Below, one piece after another: positions 46,519-55,552 of a stretch of 64,000 nt of DNA. Location of the stretch: assembly GCA_014132595.1 (NCBI GenBank), contig BMAG01000018.1:1-64000 (forward strand). The letters run 5' to 3'. This DNA is from Gammaproteobacteria bacterium (GTDB taxonomy: Bacteria > Pseudomonadota > Gammaproteobacteria > DSM-16500). Each line of letters opens with the position of its first letter. Within the stretch, counting starts at the first letter, position 1. The position numbers and the translations under genes are program-made. The notes under the pieces were generated by a model that saw nothing but the letters and a program-made list of their open reading frames with translations, did not search any database and was not told the origin of the DNA.

Positions 46519-47397
46519 TTAAACGATACCCGTTAAAGCCGGATAAGTAAAAAAAATGAAATGCGTCAAATTCAAGCCAAAATGAACAAGGATGCTGCCT
46601 TCAATTCGCTTGGTAGATAAATAGATCCAGCCATACCCCAGACCCGCTACAGTTGCCAAAACTACATACTTAATACCACCAGCATAATGAGCTGACCCGA
46701 ATAAGATCGCAGCTATTAGTAGAGCGATGATCTCGCCATATTTTATTTTTTTCAGTATCAAAGCTAAGTTTTTTTGAATAAACCCACGAAAAAAAGCTTC
46801 TTCTGCCATACAGACAAATAAAAGATTCGTCACTACCCAAATTAACATTCCATCAGGAAGCTTGGGATCCCACTTTATAAATCCTAATGCATAGGCCGCA
46901 GCAACAATGCCGATAATCATAAAGGGTGCTTTCGTAAGTAACTGTTTAAGTAACAACACCCAATCTTTTTTTCTAGAAATCAGCGGAACACCAAAACCCA
47001 GAATAAAAATACCAATTAGAGTTTTGTCTATATTAAGATAAAACGTGAAAGGAACAGCATCCTGACTAATGTAAACCTGATCAAATACCTTCTGATTATG
47101 AAATCCTGGAAAATGGTGTGCCGCCAATCCAATACTTAAAATAATAACGAAAATCCCGGCTATTAAACGCAAATAAATAGGTGCCTTTTCATTCTGACTC
47201 CAATATGCGGCAAGCGCCATAAAAATAATCGGAATAATGGCTATCCAATAGAGCAGATGGCTAACCAACCCTAAACCAATAGAGACAATTAGCGCAATAT
47301 TCCATGCGTGTATTTTTATTTTTTGATTACGAGGTAGCCAAAGTAATAAAACGGATAAATAAAGAAACCCATAAGAAAATATTTCACTATATGTCAT
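46519..47397 (-). CDS. CPBP-family intramembrane metalloprotease
   Basis: A 292-residue integral-membrane protein with about eight helices. The CPBP (Abi/Rce1) motifs are in order in the C-terminal half: EEAFFRGF (EExxxR), FGSAHYAGG (FxxxH) and HFGLNLTHF (HxxxN). In bacteria these proteins handle bacteriocin self-immunity or membrane protein processing. Its ATG overlaps the beta-lactamase stop by four bases, so the two are coupled. Confidence 0.88.
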   Translation of the reverse strand: MTYSEIFSYGFLYLSVLLLWLPRNQKIKIHAWNIALIVSIGLGLVSHLLYWIAIIPIIFMALAAYWSQNEKAPIYLRLIAGIFVIILSIGLAAHHFPGFHNQKVFDQVYISQDAVPFTFYLNIDKTLIGIFILGFGVPLISRKKDWVLLLKQLLTKAPFMIIGIVAAAYALGFIKWDPKLPDGMLIWVVTNLLFVCMAEEAFFRGFIQKNLALILKKIKYGEIIALLIAAILFGSAHYAGGIKYVVLATVAGLGYGWIYLSTKRIEGSILVHFGLNLTHFIFFTYPALTGIV

Positions 47398-48272
47398 GCA
47401 TCACCTTTTTGTTTAGCCCATTCAGAAAAAAAATCTTTTTCTTTTAAATCGATAAATTTTTTATATCCTGCTGGATCAATAAACGGATTTTTCAGGCTTG
47501 TATTCAAGAGAGCATATTTTTTCTCGAGATCATAATACATACCATGAGCCCCTAGAAATATATCGCACGGCAAAGACTTCAATAGTTGAAAAGTATGTTT
47601 ATAATCTTCCGCAATAGTGGGATATTTTAAATTATGAACTAGTTTGTATCCTGGATTAACAAATGGCCCGCCCACAATCACGACATTATAAATCTTGCTT
47701 TTTTCCATAATTTTCATTGTCCATGTCGTACATCCTTTTGTATGACCTCCTGTCAGATGCGCAGTCAGTACCATATTACCCAATTTAACTTTATCTCCAT
47801 CATGCAAAGCTTGATCAACTTTGACAGGTTTATAAAAGTTTTCAGGATCATGACTATTACCATATTGAAAATCACTCTTCCCGCCAGACTCAATCACAGA
47901 CACATCCGCATCCATTACTTTATATTTCGCACCTGTTTCCTTCGCAATTATAGCTCCGCCACCTGCATGATCGCCATGCGCATGACTAATAAGAAATAGT
48001 TTAATATCGTTATAATTAAATCCCAGCTTTGCAATACTCGCTTTAATTTTTGAAACATCTTCTTCGTAACCACTATTGATCAAAATATTTCCCTGAGTGG
48101 TTACAATTAAATAATCCGCCTGATAATTATCCCCCACGTAATAGAGATTTCCCGCAATGCGAAAAGGAGGAAACGGCTTACTTTCAGGGCGCGCTTGCAC
48201 AAACTCTGAATAAATAAAAATTAAATTAAATAAGAAGATTGAATAAATTAGTTTTTTTAGTTTCATCATAAC
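47394..48272 (-). CDS. Subclass B3 metallo-beta-lactamase
   Basis: A secreted zinc hydrolase of about 292 residues (signal peptide to about VQA). The start ATGATG at 48272 has AGGAAAG just upstream; the longer frame does not. Zinc ligands follow the B3 scheme: HAHGDHAGG (site 1 and Asp/His of site 2), GGHTKGCTTW and LGAHGMYY. PFRIAGNLYYVG and ILINSGYEED are typical of B3 enzymes such as FEZ-1 from Legionella gormanii, L1 and GOB. It should open penicillins, cephalosporins and carbapenems in the periplasm; activity is not shown by sequence alone. Confidence 0.9.
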   Translation of the reverse strand, partial: VMMKLKKLIYSIFLFNLIFIYSEFVQARPESKPFPPFRIAGNLYYVGDNYQADYLIVTTQGNILINSGYEEDVSKIKASIAKLGFNYNDIKLFLISHAHGDHAGGGAIIAKETGAKYKVMDADVSVIESGGKSDFQYGNSHDPENFYKPVKVDQALHDGDKVKLGNMVLTAHLTGGHTKGCTTWTMKIMEKSKIYNVVIVGGPFVNPGYKLVHNLKYPTIAEDYKHTFQLLKSLPCDIFLGAHGMYYDLEKKYALLNTSLKNPFIDPAGYKKFIDLKEKDFFSEWAKQKGDA

Positions 48273-48419
48273 TTTCCTGTATATGTCGCTAAAATTCGAT
48301 ATTTTTGATGTCAAATATCTTAAAATAAGCTAGAATTGAATCCTATTATGATAGGGTCTAAAGCACAATGCTCTTTGTTAATATATTTTTAAATGACTCA
48401 GGATCCCAAAGGGCACTTC

Positions 48420-49121
48420 ATGAAACAACATTCCAAAATGCGATACAGATTCTATCGCGAACATAAATATATAAGTTATGCTGTATCAGAACTTGAGAAG
48501 TTAATTGCTAAAACCGATTTTACAAATCAAACTCAGATTAATCTTATTAAAAATGAATTAGCAAATATTGAAGACTTAATGACAGGCCATGCAGAATGGG
48601 AAGAGTCAACTATCCATGAATTACTGAAGAAAAAGAACTCACCACTGCATACCCAGATTGAAAAAGACCATCAGGAACATGTCATACAATTTAAAGCATT
48701 ACAAGAAATGCTGATTCATATTTCTGACAGCCGCGATGAAAACGAAAAACTCAGCAAAGGTTATACTTTTTACATCACCTACAGAAATTACGCTGCCAGC
48801 AATTTAAAACACCTCAACGAAGAAGAAACCCTTCTCATGCCAGAGCTACAAAGACTCTATTCTGACGAAGAGTTAAGAGCCATTGAGTTTAAAACTTACG
48901 AACAAATGTCACTCGAAGATATGATACACATGATGGAAATATTATTTCCCCACATGAATCCTAATGATCGAGAACATTTTCTTACAGATATTCGCGATGC
49001 AAAACCAGAAAAATTTATGCAAGCCTGGGAAGGAATAAAAGATAAGATCGAGGATAGCGAAAGAGCATTATTGATCACGAAATTTAAAGATATGTTCTGT
49101 TTATCAATACGCTCTGCCTAA
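48420..49121 (+). CDS. Hemerythrin-domain protein
   Basis: A cytosolic protein of about 233 residues with an N-terminal four-helix hemerythrin-like domain (about 1-150). Likely di-iron ligands are the His of REHKYISY, the His and Glu of GHAEWEES, the His residues of KDHQEHVIQF and the H..E of KHLNEEETLL. The C-terminal 80 residues (DMIHMMEILFPHMN...) resemble the extra helical part of larger bacterial members. AAGGG eight bases before 48420 sets the start. It could sense or buffer oxygen or nitric oxide. It is followed 12 bases later by a methyltransferase gene. Confidence 0.85.
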   Translation: MKQHSKMRYRFYREHKYISYAVSELEKLIAKTDFTNQTQINLIKNELANIEDLMTGHAEWEESTIHELLKKKNSPLHTQIEKDHQEHVIQFKALQEMLIHISDSRDENEKLSKGYTFYITYRNYAASNLKHLNEEETLLMPELQRLYSDEELRAIEFKTYEQMSLEDMIHMMEILFPHMNPNDREHFLTDIRDAKPEKFMQAWEGIKDKIEDSERALLITKFKDMFCLSIRSA

Positions 49122-49133
49122 GGGGAGCAATTT

Positions 49134-49880
49134 ATGTCAAAACCATTTGACCTCAGCTATAAACCAGAAAATATCCCACTCTATGAATCGATCTATGGAA
49201 AAAACCTCATTTCATTAGGCGGCATAGATGCAATCGAGAATATGTTCTCTGATCTCAATCTGAGAGGCTTGAGTGCATTAGACCTAGGCTTTGGTTTAGG
49301 CGGAGTCGCGTTTTATCTAGCGAAAGCACACGAAATGAAAGTAACCGGCATAGAAATTCACCCCTGGATGGCAGAGCATGCCAAAACTCATGCTCCTCAA
49401 AATATCGCCTTCCCATTAAAATTTGAAATTTACAACGAAGCCGGAGAAATGCCATTTAGCCCAACATCTTTTGATATCGTTTACAGCAAAGGTGTTCTAA
49501 ATCATGTGCATGACAAACATAATTTATTTCTCAAAATAAACACTGTATTAAAACCAAATGGTTTATTTGTCATTGCCGACTGGATTTATCCCAAAGACAC
49601 CATCGAAACCCCCGCATTTCTCGTCAATGAAACACAAGAATCCTATCACCAAATTTTAGAAAAATCTGGCTTTAAAGATATTTGCTTTCGAGATGATAGC
49701 CTAATTTTTCTTTCCTATGTAAAAAAATTATTGGATAAGATAACAAAACAACGAGAATACATTGAAAATGAATATGGCTCAGAATGTTTTTCTATTCTGT
49801 GGGAGGATCATCAAACGCTTGCGGATAACATCATTAACAAGCGTAAAATCGCAACCCGAATCACAGCTATAAAAGAATAG
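49134..49880 (+). CDS. Class I SAM-dependent methyltransferase
   Basis: A 248-residue methyltransferase with motif I LDLGFGLGGVAFYLA, an acidic ribose-binding residue in VTGIEIHPWM, SKGVLNHVHDKHNLF and KPNGLFVIADWI. The overall pattern resembles phosphoethanolamine N-methyltransferases, but the substrate is unproven. GGGGAG is a strong ribosome site. It lies between hemerythrin and GNAT genes with gaps of 12 and 11 bases, so the three form one operon. Confidence 0.85.
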   Translation: MSKPFDLSYKPENIPLYESIYGKNLISLGGIDAIENMFSDLNLRGLSALDLGFGLGGVAFYLAKAHEMKVTGIEIHPWMAEHAKTHAPQNIAFPLKFEIYNEAGEMPFSPTSFDIVYSKGVLNHVHDKHNLFLKINTVLKPNGLFVIADWIYPKDTIETPAFLVNETQESYHQILEKSGFKDICFRDDSLIFLSYVKKLLDKITKQREYIENEYGSECFSILWEDHQTLADNIINKRKIATRITAIKE

Positions 49881-49891
49881 GCAGCCTTAGG

Positions 49892-50440
49892 ATGACCCAA
49901 CACAGTTTTCGTTTCACATTTAAACCTGCCGTTAAATCCCAACGAGAGCTTATACATCAATGGCTGAAACAAGACTATATTAACGAATGGATTCATGGAA
50001 AGGGATTGCAAAATACACTATCAGGTTTAGAAAAATTCTTTCAATACCAATCTGAAAAGAAAAGACTACCCGAAATCACTCAACACTGGATAGGTTACGA
50101 TGGTGGAAAACCCTTCGTTTACTTACTCACCTCAAAGGTTTCTAAAAATGCGACAGATAGGTATGGAAAATATAGCAAACAAGAAGGCCCCGCCATTACG
50201 CTAGATATCTTTATCGGTAATACAGAATACCTTGGGAAAGGTCTTGCCTGCACCATTATCAAAGAATTCCTGCTTAGACAATTTCCAGATATCTCTGAAG
50301 TTTTTATCGACCCTGAAAAGACCAATACTAAAGCCGTCCATGTTTATCAAAAAACGGGCTTTCATGTCGTCGGAGAATTTATTGCCCCCTGGCACCCTGT
50401 GCCGCATCTTATTATGATGCTTAACATGAAAAACCTGTAA
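49892..50440 (+). CDS. GNAT acetyltransferase, AAC(6')-Ib-like subfamily
   Basis: A 182-residue N-acetyltransferase. The acetyl-CoA loop is in LGKGLACTIIKEFL. DPEKTNTKAVHVYQKTGF matches the aminoglycoside 6'-N-acetyltransferase/RimJ-like group, as does HQWLKQDYINEWIHGKG in the N-terminal part. Family members acetylate aminoglycosides, siderophore precursors or proteins, so resistance must not be assumed. It is third in the hemerythrin-methyltransferase-GNAT set, and only 13 bases precede the tRNA on the opposite strand. Confidence 0.85.
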   Translation: MTQHSFRFTFKPAVKSQRELIHQWLKQDYINEWIHGKGLQNTLSGLEKFFQYQSEKKRLPEITQHWIGYDGGKPFVYLLTSKVSKNATDRYGKYSKQEGPAITLDIFIGNTEYLGKGLACTIIKEFLLRQFPDISEVFIDPEKTNTKAVHVYQKTGFHVVGEFIAPWHPVPHLIMMLNMKNL

Positions 50441-50453
50441 CTCATTGATAAAT

Positions 50454-50529
50454 TGGCGCTCCCTGCGGAATTCGAATCCGCGTTACCGCCGTGAGAGGGC
50501 GATGTCCTAGGCCACTAGACGAAGGGAGC
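50454..50529 (-). tRNA. tRNA-Glu (anticodon CUC)
   Basis: A 76-base cloverleaf with an encoded CCA. The acceptor GCTCCCT pairs with AGGGAGC and the discriminator is G. The D-loop TAGTGGCCTAGGA, anticodon stem TCGCC/GGCGG, loop CTCTCAC and T-arm GCGGATTCGAATTCCGC are all regular. The anticodon at positions 34-36 is CTC, reading GAG. Overall it resembles E. coli tRNA-Glu(UUC), with C instead of U at position 34. Confidence 0.95.
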
Positions 50530-50696
50530 CAGCTGTGTATAATCCTCAAGCAGAGTGTTAAAACCACCCCAAAAAGGCTTTAACTATCAAATTTAAGATA
50601 ATTTGTATAGATTTAAGCCAGTGAAAAGTGGTATTATACGCAAATATTTGGATTTAGTAAGTCATAATTAAAAAGAGGGATGATAAAATTATTAGC

Positions 50697-52031
50697 TTGA
50701 TCAAAGATTTAGTGAGGTCAATTAAAAAAACAAAGACCTCTAGCAAAGGTAAAAAAGCGCCCCTGATTATTCCACGCGCAGAACACACGATATCTCGAAG
50801 TGCTATCAATCGTCATGCACTTAAAGTGCTTTATCGTTTGCATGAAGCAGGCTTTAACGCCTACCTGGTCGGTGGTTGTGTTCGTGATTTATTGTTAGGA
50901 CAAACACCTAAAGATTTCGATATCGCAACTAATGCGCGGCCTGAAGAAATTCGCAGACTTTTTAAAAACTGCCGCTTGATTGGAAAACGTTTTAGATTGG
51001 CGCATATTTTATTTGGACAAGACATTATTGAAGTTGCAACGTTCCGCACACATCATGAAAATGCAACGGAAACACATGGAAAATCGCATCAAGGTATGAT
51101 TGTGCGAGACAATGTGTATGGCACGATAGAAGATGATGTCGTTCGGCGCGATTTTAGAGTCAATGCGCTCTATTACAATATTGCAGATTATTCGATTGTC
51201 GATTATGTCGGCGGCATGCAGGATATTAAAGATAAAGTCTTGCACATGATTGGCGATCCCGAAAAAAGGTTTCATGAAGACCCTGTGCGATTACTACGAG
51301 CATTACGTTTTGTCGCCAAGCTCAACATGCGTATTACACCTGAAACAGAAGAGCCTTTGCTGAGATTGAGTCACTTGTTAGACCATGTTTCACCAGCGCG
51401 ATTGTTTCAGGAAGTACTAAAAATATTTCAAGGCGGAACAACACTTGCAACCATTCATTTGCTGCAAAAGTACCACTTGATTTCAAAACTATTTATTTGC
51501 GTGAATAAAGAAAGTGCTCTTGTGAATATTGCGCTTTCTAATACGGATCAGCGAATCCGTGAAGGAAAAACAGCGTCCCCCGCATTTCTTTTTGCTGTGA
51601 TTTTATGGCAATCCGTTTCAGAACACGTGATGCGTCATGAGGCCGAAGGAATGCCAACTTATCTTGCAATTGAGAAAGCACTTCAGCACATTCTTAAATT
51701 GCAGACGGAACGTTTAACGATACCGCGATTGATGCAATTATCGATACGTGAAATTTGTTTATTACAGCATCGATTCACGTATAGAAAGGGAGGGCACCCT
51801 TATCGCCTGTTAGAACATCCACGTTTTCGCGCGGGATTTGATTTACTGATCTTACGTGCGGCAGCCGGCGAGCATGTGCAGGAACTTGCAGAATGGTGGC
51901 AAGAATTTCATTCACAAACTCCCGAACAACGTGAAAAAATGATAAAAGAGATGAATCAAAAATCATCTAGCCACAATCACAGGAGAAGAAATCCTAGAAA
52001 AAGGAGAACGAAGCCAGTACAAACTGAATAA
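50697..52031 (+). CDS. pcnB: Poly(A) polymerase I
   Basis: A 444-residue nucleotidyltransferase that adds poly(A) tails to RNA 3' ends and so promotes decay. The head-domain motif YLVGGCVRDLLLG and the catalytic DFDIATNA are intact, followed by GTIEDDVVRRDFRVNALYYN and PEKRFHEDPVRLLRALRF. The C-terminus is very basic (HNHRRRNPRKRRTKP), as usual for PcnB. The frame opens with a TTG at 50697, but the nearest good ribosome site (GAGGG, 50675-50679) faces an ATG of a six-codon frame (50680) that stops just over the TTG. The true start is uncertain, and a short leader peptide is possible. Confidence 0.93.
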   Translation: MIKDLVRSIKKTKTSSKGKKAPLIIPRAEHTISRSAINRHALKVLYRLHEAGFNAYLVGGCVRDLLLGQTPKDFDIATNARPEEIRRLFKNCRLIGKRFRLAHILFGQDIIEVATFRTHHENATETHGKSHQGMIVRDNVYGTIEDDVVRRDFRVNALYYNIADYSIVDYVGGMQDIKDKVLHMIGDPEKRFHEDPVRLLRALRFVAKLNMRITPETEEPLLRLSHLLDHVSPARLFQEVLKIFQGGTTLATIHLLQKYHLISKLFICVNKESALVNIALSNTDQRIREGKTASPAFLFAVILWQSVSEHVMRHEAEGMPTYLAIEKALQHILKLQTERLTIPRLMQLSIREICLLQHRFTYRKGGHPYRLLEHPRFRAGFDLLILRAAAGEHVQELAEWWQEFHSQTPEQREKMIKEMNQKSSSHNHRRRNPRKRRTKPVQTE

Positions 52032-52048
52032 ACCCGAGGAGGTATATT

Positions 52049-52540
52049 ATGAAAACAATCAAAATGCTCGCCGCTTTTTGCAGTCTTTATATCATGACTT
52101 GCTCCTGCTTTGCCTTTGCTGCACCCACCAATAGCACACTTACTCTCCAAGTCGTCAATCATTCGACCGAGACATTGACCTTTGCAGGTGTCAGCAAAAC
52201 AAATTTAGGTAATTCTTTTTTTGTTATGCAAAAAGTCATCCTGCCAGGAGGTGCTACTACCATCATAGGTACCACTACGCCCTATGTGGATCTCGTCGGC
52301 AAAATACGTTTTCGCGACACAAAAAATTACATGCATTTATTAAATATTGTCGATCCACGAATGATTGATATCAAGCAGCCTCTTTTCTCTATCCATAATG
52401 AAAATTTAATTTCTTTTGTAAAACCTTCGTCCTTCGCTAAAAATCAAAATCAGGACCCAAACTCTATTGCTTATCCTTCTGCAATAATCACGGTTGAAAA
52501 TGGCATCAAGCCTGATAAAGATCATACCATCGTATCTTGA
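52049..52540 (+). CDS. Hypothetical secreted protein, 163 residues
   Basis: Not recognised. A signal peptide is clear (hydrophobic 5-25, cleavage near AFAAP). The mature part is beta-rich, with LTLQVVNHSTETLTFAGV at its start, as in many small beta-sandwich proteins, and a polar Asn/Gln-rich C-terminus. GAGGAGG just before the ATG is a strong ribosome site. It is 17 bases after pcnB and may be co-transcribed. No cysteines remain in the mature part. Confidence 0.7.
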   Translation: MKTIKMLAAFCSLYIMTCSCFAFAAPTNSTLTLQVVNHSTETLTFAGVSKTNLGNSFFVMQKVILPGGATTIIGTTTPYVDLVGKIRFRDTKNYMHLLNIVDPRMIDIKQPLFSIHNENLISFVKPSSFAKNQNQDPNSIAYPSAIITVENGIKPDKDHTIVS

Positions 52541-52561
52541 TTTAGCAGCCTTATCTTGAAT

Positions 52562-52591
52562 GTGAACCTTTGCGGGCTCGCAAACGTTCAC
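52562..52591. repeat. Palindromic repeat family B, minimal copy
   Basis: GTGAACCTTTGCG (52562-52574) and CGCAAACGTTCAC (52579-52591) form a compact hairpin with a four-base loop and one mismatch. The tip sequence equals the arms of the longer copies at 2063-2251 and 20206-20322. It has no T-run. Confidence 0.8.
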
Positions 52592-52675
52592 GTTCACGCT
52601 GAGCTGTTCAAAGAAAACTTGCACTATTTGTTTAACATTTTTAGTATACCTAAAACGTCATTCGAGTAATGCATC

Positions 52676-54271
52676 GTGAAGCAAAACAAAGTTGATATAA
52701 CAGAAATCTGCGCTCTACATCAATCTGGCGACCTGGACCAAGCAAAACAAGGTTATCTTACTATTTTGCAAAACGATCCATCTTCCATCGAGGCGCTACA
52801 CTGGCTTGGTATTTTATATATTCAACAAGATAATTTTTCAGATGCTGTTGAATGCCTTGAAAAAGCCAGAAAACATGACCCAAAAAATCTAATGATTGCC
52901 TTACATCTTGCCAATGCATTCAAATTCTTGGGCGTATTCGACAAAGCGATTCGTCTATTACAAACCACCATCGCCAACAACCCTGAATATATTGCAGCTT
53001 ACAATAATCTGGGAACCGTTTACTATGCAAAAGGCGCATTTGACGATGCGATTACCTATTATCAAAAAGCGATCCATAAACAACCAAACTATATAGACGC
53101 GTATTACAATTTAGGATTGGCTCTACTCAAGAAAGATTTGTTATCCGATGCGATTCACACTTATCAGGAATTATTACAAAAATCACCCGAACATTTTGCC
53201 GCACGATTTCATTTAGCATGCGCCCTGATGCAGAAAAATGCAACAGAAGCCGCGATAACTGAATTCAAGACAATTGAAGCAGCACAACCTTATCACTTCG
53301 AAACACAATCTAACCTGGCGACCTGTTATTTAAAACAAGGTAATTTTAATCAGGCAAAATCTCATTACCAAAATGCCCTGGCTTTAAAGCCCGAAGATAC
53401 GCAAATATTATTTAACTTAGGCTATATACAAATGCAGCAAGGTTATCTTGATAGCGCAATCCAATATTATCAACGTGCGGTTGCCATCGATCCTGATTTA
53501 TTTGCAGCTCATAATAATCTTGGCGTCGCCTTTCTTGCAAGACAACATCCTGCTTTCGCTATAGAACATTTCAAAAAAGCGCTAAGTTTACAACCGCAAA
53601 ATGAATCCGTTGCCTATACTGTTCATGCGCTCTCAAAAAACAAACCCTTACTCGCAGCACCCACCAATTATATTCAATCCTTATTCGATGCCTACGCCGA
53701 TCATTACGAATCGCATTTGATCAATGCACTAGACTATCAACTCCCCAAACTCTTTGAAAAAGCGCTGCATCCTTTCCTGCAAGGAAAAACCTGGGATATT
53801 TTAGATATTGGATGCGGCACCGGTCTTTGCGGAGAGCCATTTGCGCATCATGCAAAAACGATGACGGGTATTGATTTATCCAGCAATATGCTAGAAATTG
53901 CTGCGCAAAAAAATATATATCACACACTAACACAAACAGACATCATGCCTTTCTTAAAAGGCCAGGCTGCCCAATATGATTTAGTGCTTGCAGGAGATGT
54001 TCTCGTCTACATTGGAGAATTAGATACCATTTTTCAATTAATAAGCCAGTCTTTGCGCCCGGCAGGATTATTTATTTTCAACACTGAAATCACTGACGCG
54101 CCCACTTTTAAAATGAATCAATCGGGACGATTTTCACATCAAAAAATTTATCTGGACGAACTTGCCGAAAAATATCAATTCTCAATCCTTGCTTATCAAA
54201 AGATCGTAACCCGCATGCAAAATAACGAACCTGTGCACGGGCATCTCTACATTTTAAAACGCGCACTTTAA
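52676..54271 (+). CDS. TPR-repeat protein with C-terminal methyltransferase domain
   Basis: A 531-residue cytosolic protein. Residues about 5-310 form eight or nine tetratricopeptide repeats (for example AYNNLGTVYYAKGAFDDAITYYQKAI). Residues about 340-530 form a class I methyltransferase with DILDIGCGTGLCGEPF, MTGIDLSSNML and VLAGDVLVYIGEL. Proteins of this layout are often linked to glycosylation or lipid and cell-surface modification, but the substrate is unknown. The start is a GTG at 52676. The family B hairpin lies just upstream. Confidence 0.86.
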   Translation: MKQNKVDITEICALHQSGDLDQAKQGYLTILQNDPSSIEALHWLGILYIQQDNFSDAVECLEKARKHDPKNLMIALHLANAFKFLGVFDKAIRLLQTTIANNPEYIAAYNNLGTVYYAKGAFDDAITYYQKAIHKQPNYIDAYYNLGLALLKKDLLSDAIHTYQELLQKSPEHFAARFHLACALMQKNATEAAITEFKTIEAAQPYHFETQSNLATCYLKQGNFNQAKSHYQNALALKPEDTQILFNLGYIQMQQGYLDSAIQYYQRAVAIDPDLFAAHNNLGVAFLARQHPAFAIEHFKKALSLQPQNESVAYTVHALSKNKPLLAAPTNYIQSLFDAYADHYESHLINALDYQLPKLFEKALHPFLQGKTWDILDIGCGTGLCGEPFAHHAKTMTGIDLSSNMLEIAAQKNIYHTLTQTDIMPFLKGQAAQYDLVLAGDVLVYIGELDTIFQLISQSLRPAGLFIFNTEITDAPTFKMNQSGRFSHQKIYLDELAEKYQFSILAYQKIVTRMQNNEPVHGHLYILKRAL

Positions 54272-54325
54272 ACCCAACCCTATCTATGATAAATTTCATA
54301 TATACTGCACGCTCCGAGGAACGTT

Positions 54326-55552
54326 ATGCAAAAATTGAGTTTACTTGCCAGCATCATTCTACTCTTTTGCACACTGAGCGCCTGCGTCAATAACGGTTAT
54401 GATCAAACCAGATTATGTGAAAATTTAATCAGAGAAACCTGGATGCATCAAATTAACCTCAACCCTAATGATTGGGTCAGAGGTGCCGATCCTTGGTTCT
54501 ACACAGGCTGCCCTTACAATGTAACCCAATATGGCAGAGGTGCACCTGCATCAAAAGCCATAACCACTTCCATGGTTCGTGTTCCGGATTTTACAGAAGT
54601 CAACGTTTCTGGCGATTTTGAAGTACAAATCGCTGGGAGAACAGAACATAACAGCGTTTTCATCGTAGGCCCCAACGCCTTAGCCCGTCAGGTCGTGGTT
54701 GAAATGAATGGCAACACTCTCTATATACACAAAACAAAAGAAAGCAAAGACTGCCTAAAGAATGTCATTGTACGCATCAATATTCATAACTTACGGGTCC
54801 TAAAGAATTTCGGCAGCAGTAATATTTATGGCCGCGATATTTTGAGTGATCATTTAATGATTAGCTCCTGTGATTGCGGAAATATGTTCCTCTCAGGCAA
54901 CATGAATGTAGCGCGTATCAGTCAAACAGGGACAGGCACAGTTGCAATCTTGGGTGCAAATACGCCTTGCCTAAATGTGAAGGTCATCGGAAACGGAAAC
55001 GTTAAAATGAATGGCCACGTAGGTATTCAAAATATCTATCATAAAGGCAATGGTGATATCACTATCCTCAATGCCGATAGTGACTCCCTCAACATTAATG
55101 CCTCAGGAAATGGAACAACCAACGTTGTCGGTTATGTGAACTTGAAAAAAGTCTGCGCAAGCGATTGCAGCCGTGTCTACGTCTACTGGATTAATAGTAA
55201 TAGTCTCTACGTCACTGAAAGCGGGATGGCACGGGTAGGGCTTGCGGGTGCTGCCACAAATATGAATGTAGACATTACCAATAGCTCACGTTTCGAAGGC
55301 CAATATTTGATGGGTACGACCGTTTACGCCCGAACTCGCAATTCATCTCACGCCAATGTGGCGTCTAATAATAAAATATTTGCAGCAGCCTTGGATACCA
55401 GCAGTATTTATATTTTCGGTTCGCCCAAAATGGTTTCGCGTTACACATCGCAGAAAGGGGCCATTATCCCAATATGGTATGATTCCCCTCCGCCTGCACC
55501 CTTTCCACCTCGAGTCATCGATCAACCGCATCGTTCCTATAAAGGTGAATAA
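54326..55552 (+). CDS. Lipoprotein with GIN (DUF2807) beta-helix domain
   Basis: A 408-residue lipoprotein: signal MQKLSLLASIILLFCTLSAC with the lipobox ending at Cys20. From about 85 onward runs a DUF2807/GIN-type repeat: VPDFTEVNVSGDFEVQIAG, then strands rich in Asn, Gly and Ser (GNGNVKMNGHVGIQ, ASGNGTTNVVGYVNL). These are expected to stack as a right-handed beta-helix. The C-terminus is proline-rich (SPPPAPFPPRVID). GIN proteins are thought to be cell-surface adhesin-like or sensor domains, but their function is unknown. It stands alone. Confidence 0.84.
   Translation: MQKLSLLASIILLFCTLSACVNNGYDQTRLCENLIRETWMHQINLNPNDWVRGADPWFYTGCPYNVTQYGRGAPASKAITTSMVRVPDFTEVNVSGDFEVQIAGRTEHNSVFIVGPNALARQVVVEMNGNTLYIHKTKESKDCLKNVIVRINIHNLRVLKNFGSSNIYGRDILSDHLMISSCDCGNMFLSGNMNVARISQTGTGTVAILGANTPCLNVKVIGNGNVKMNGHVGIQNIYHKGNGDITILNADSDSLNINASGNGTTNVVGYVNLKKVCASDCSRVYVYWINSNSLYVTESGMARVGLAGAATNMNVDITNSSRFEGQYLMGTTVYARTRNSSHANVASNNKIFAAALDTSSIYIFGSPKMVSRYTSQKGAIIPIWYDSPPPAPFPPRVIDQPHRSYKGE

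Noticed and set aside
49892-50440. Aminoglycoside resistance enzyme
   Set aside because: Similarity is to the broader AAC(6')-Ib-like GNAT group; substrate residues cannot be verified, so only the subfamily is stated.
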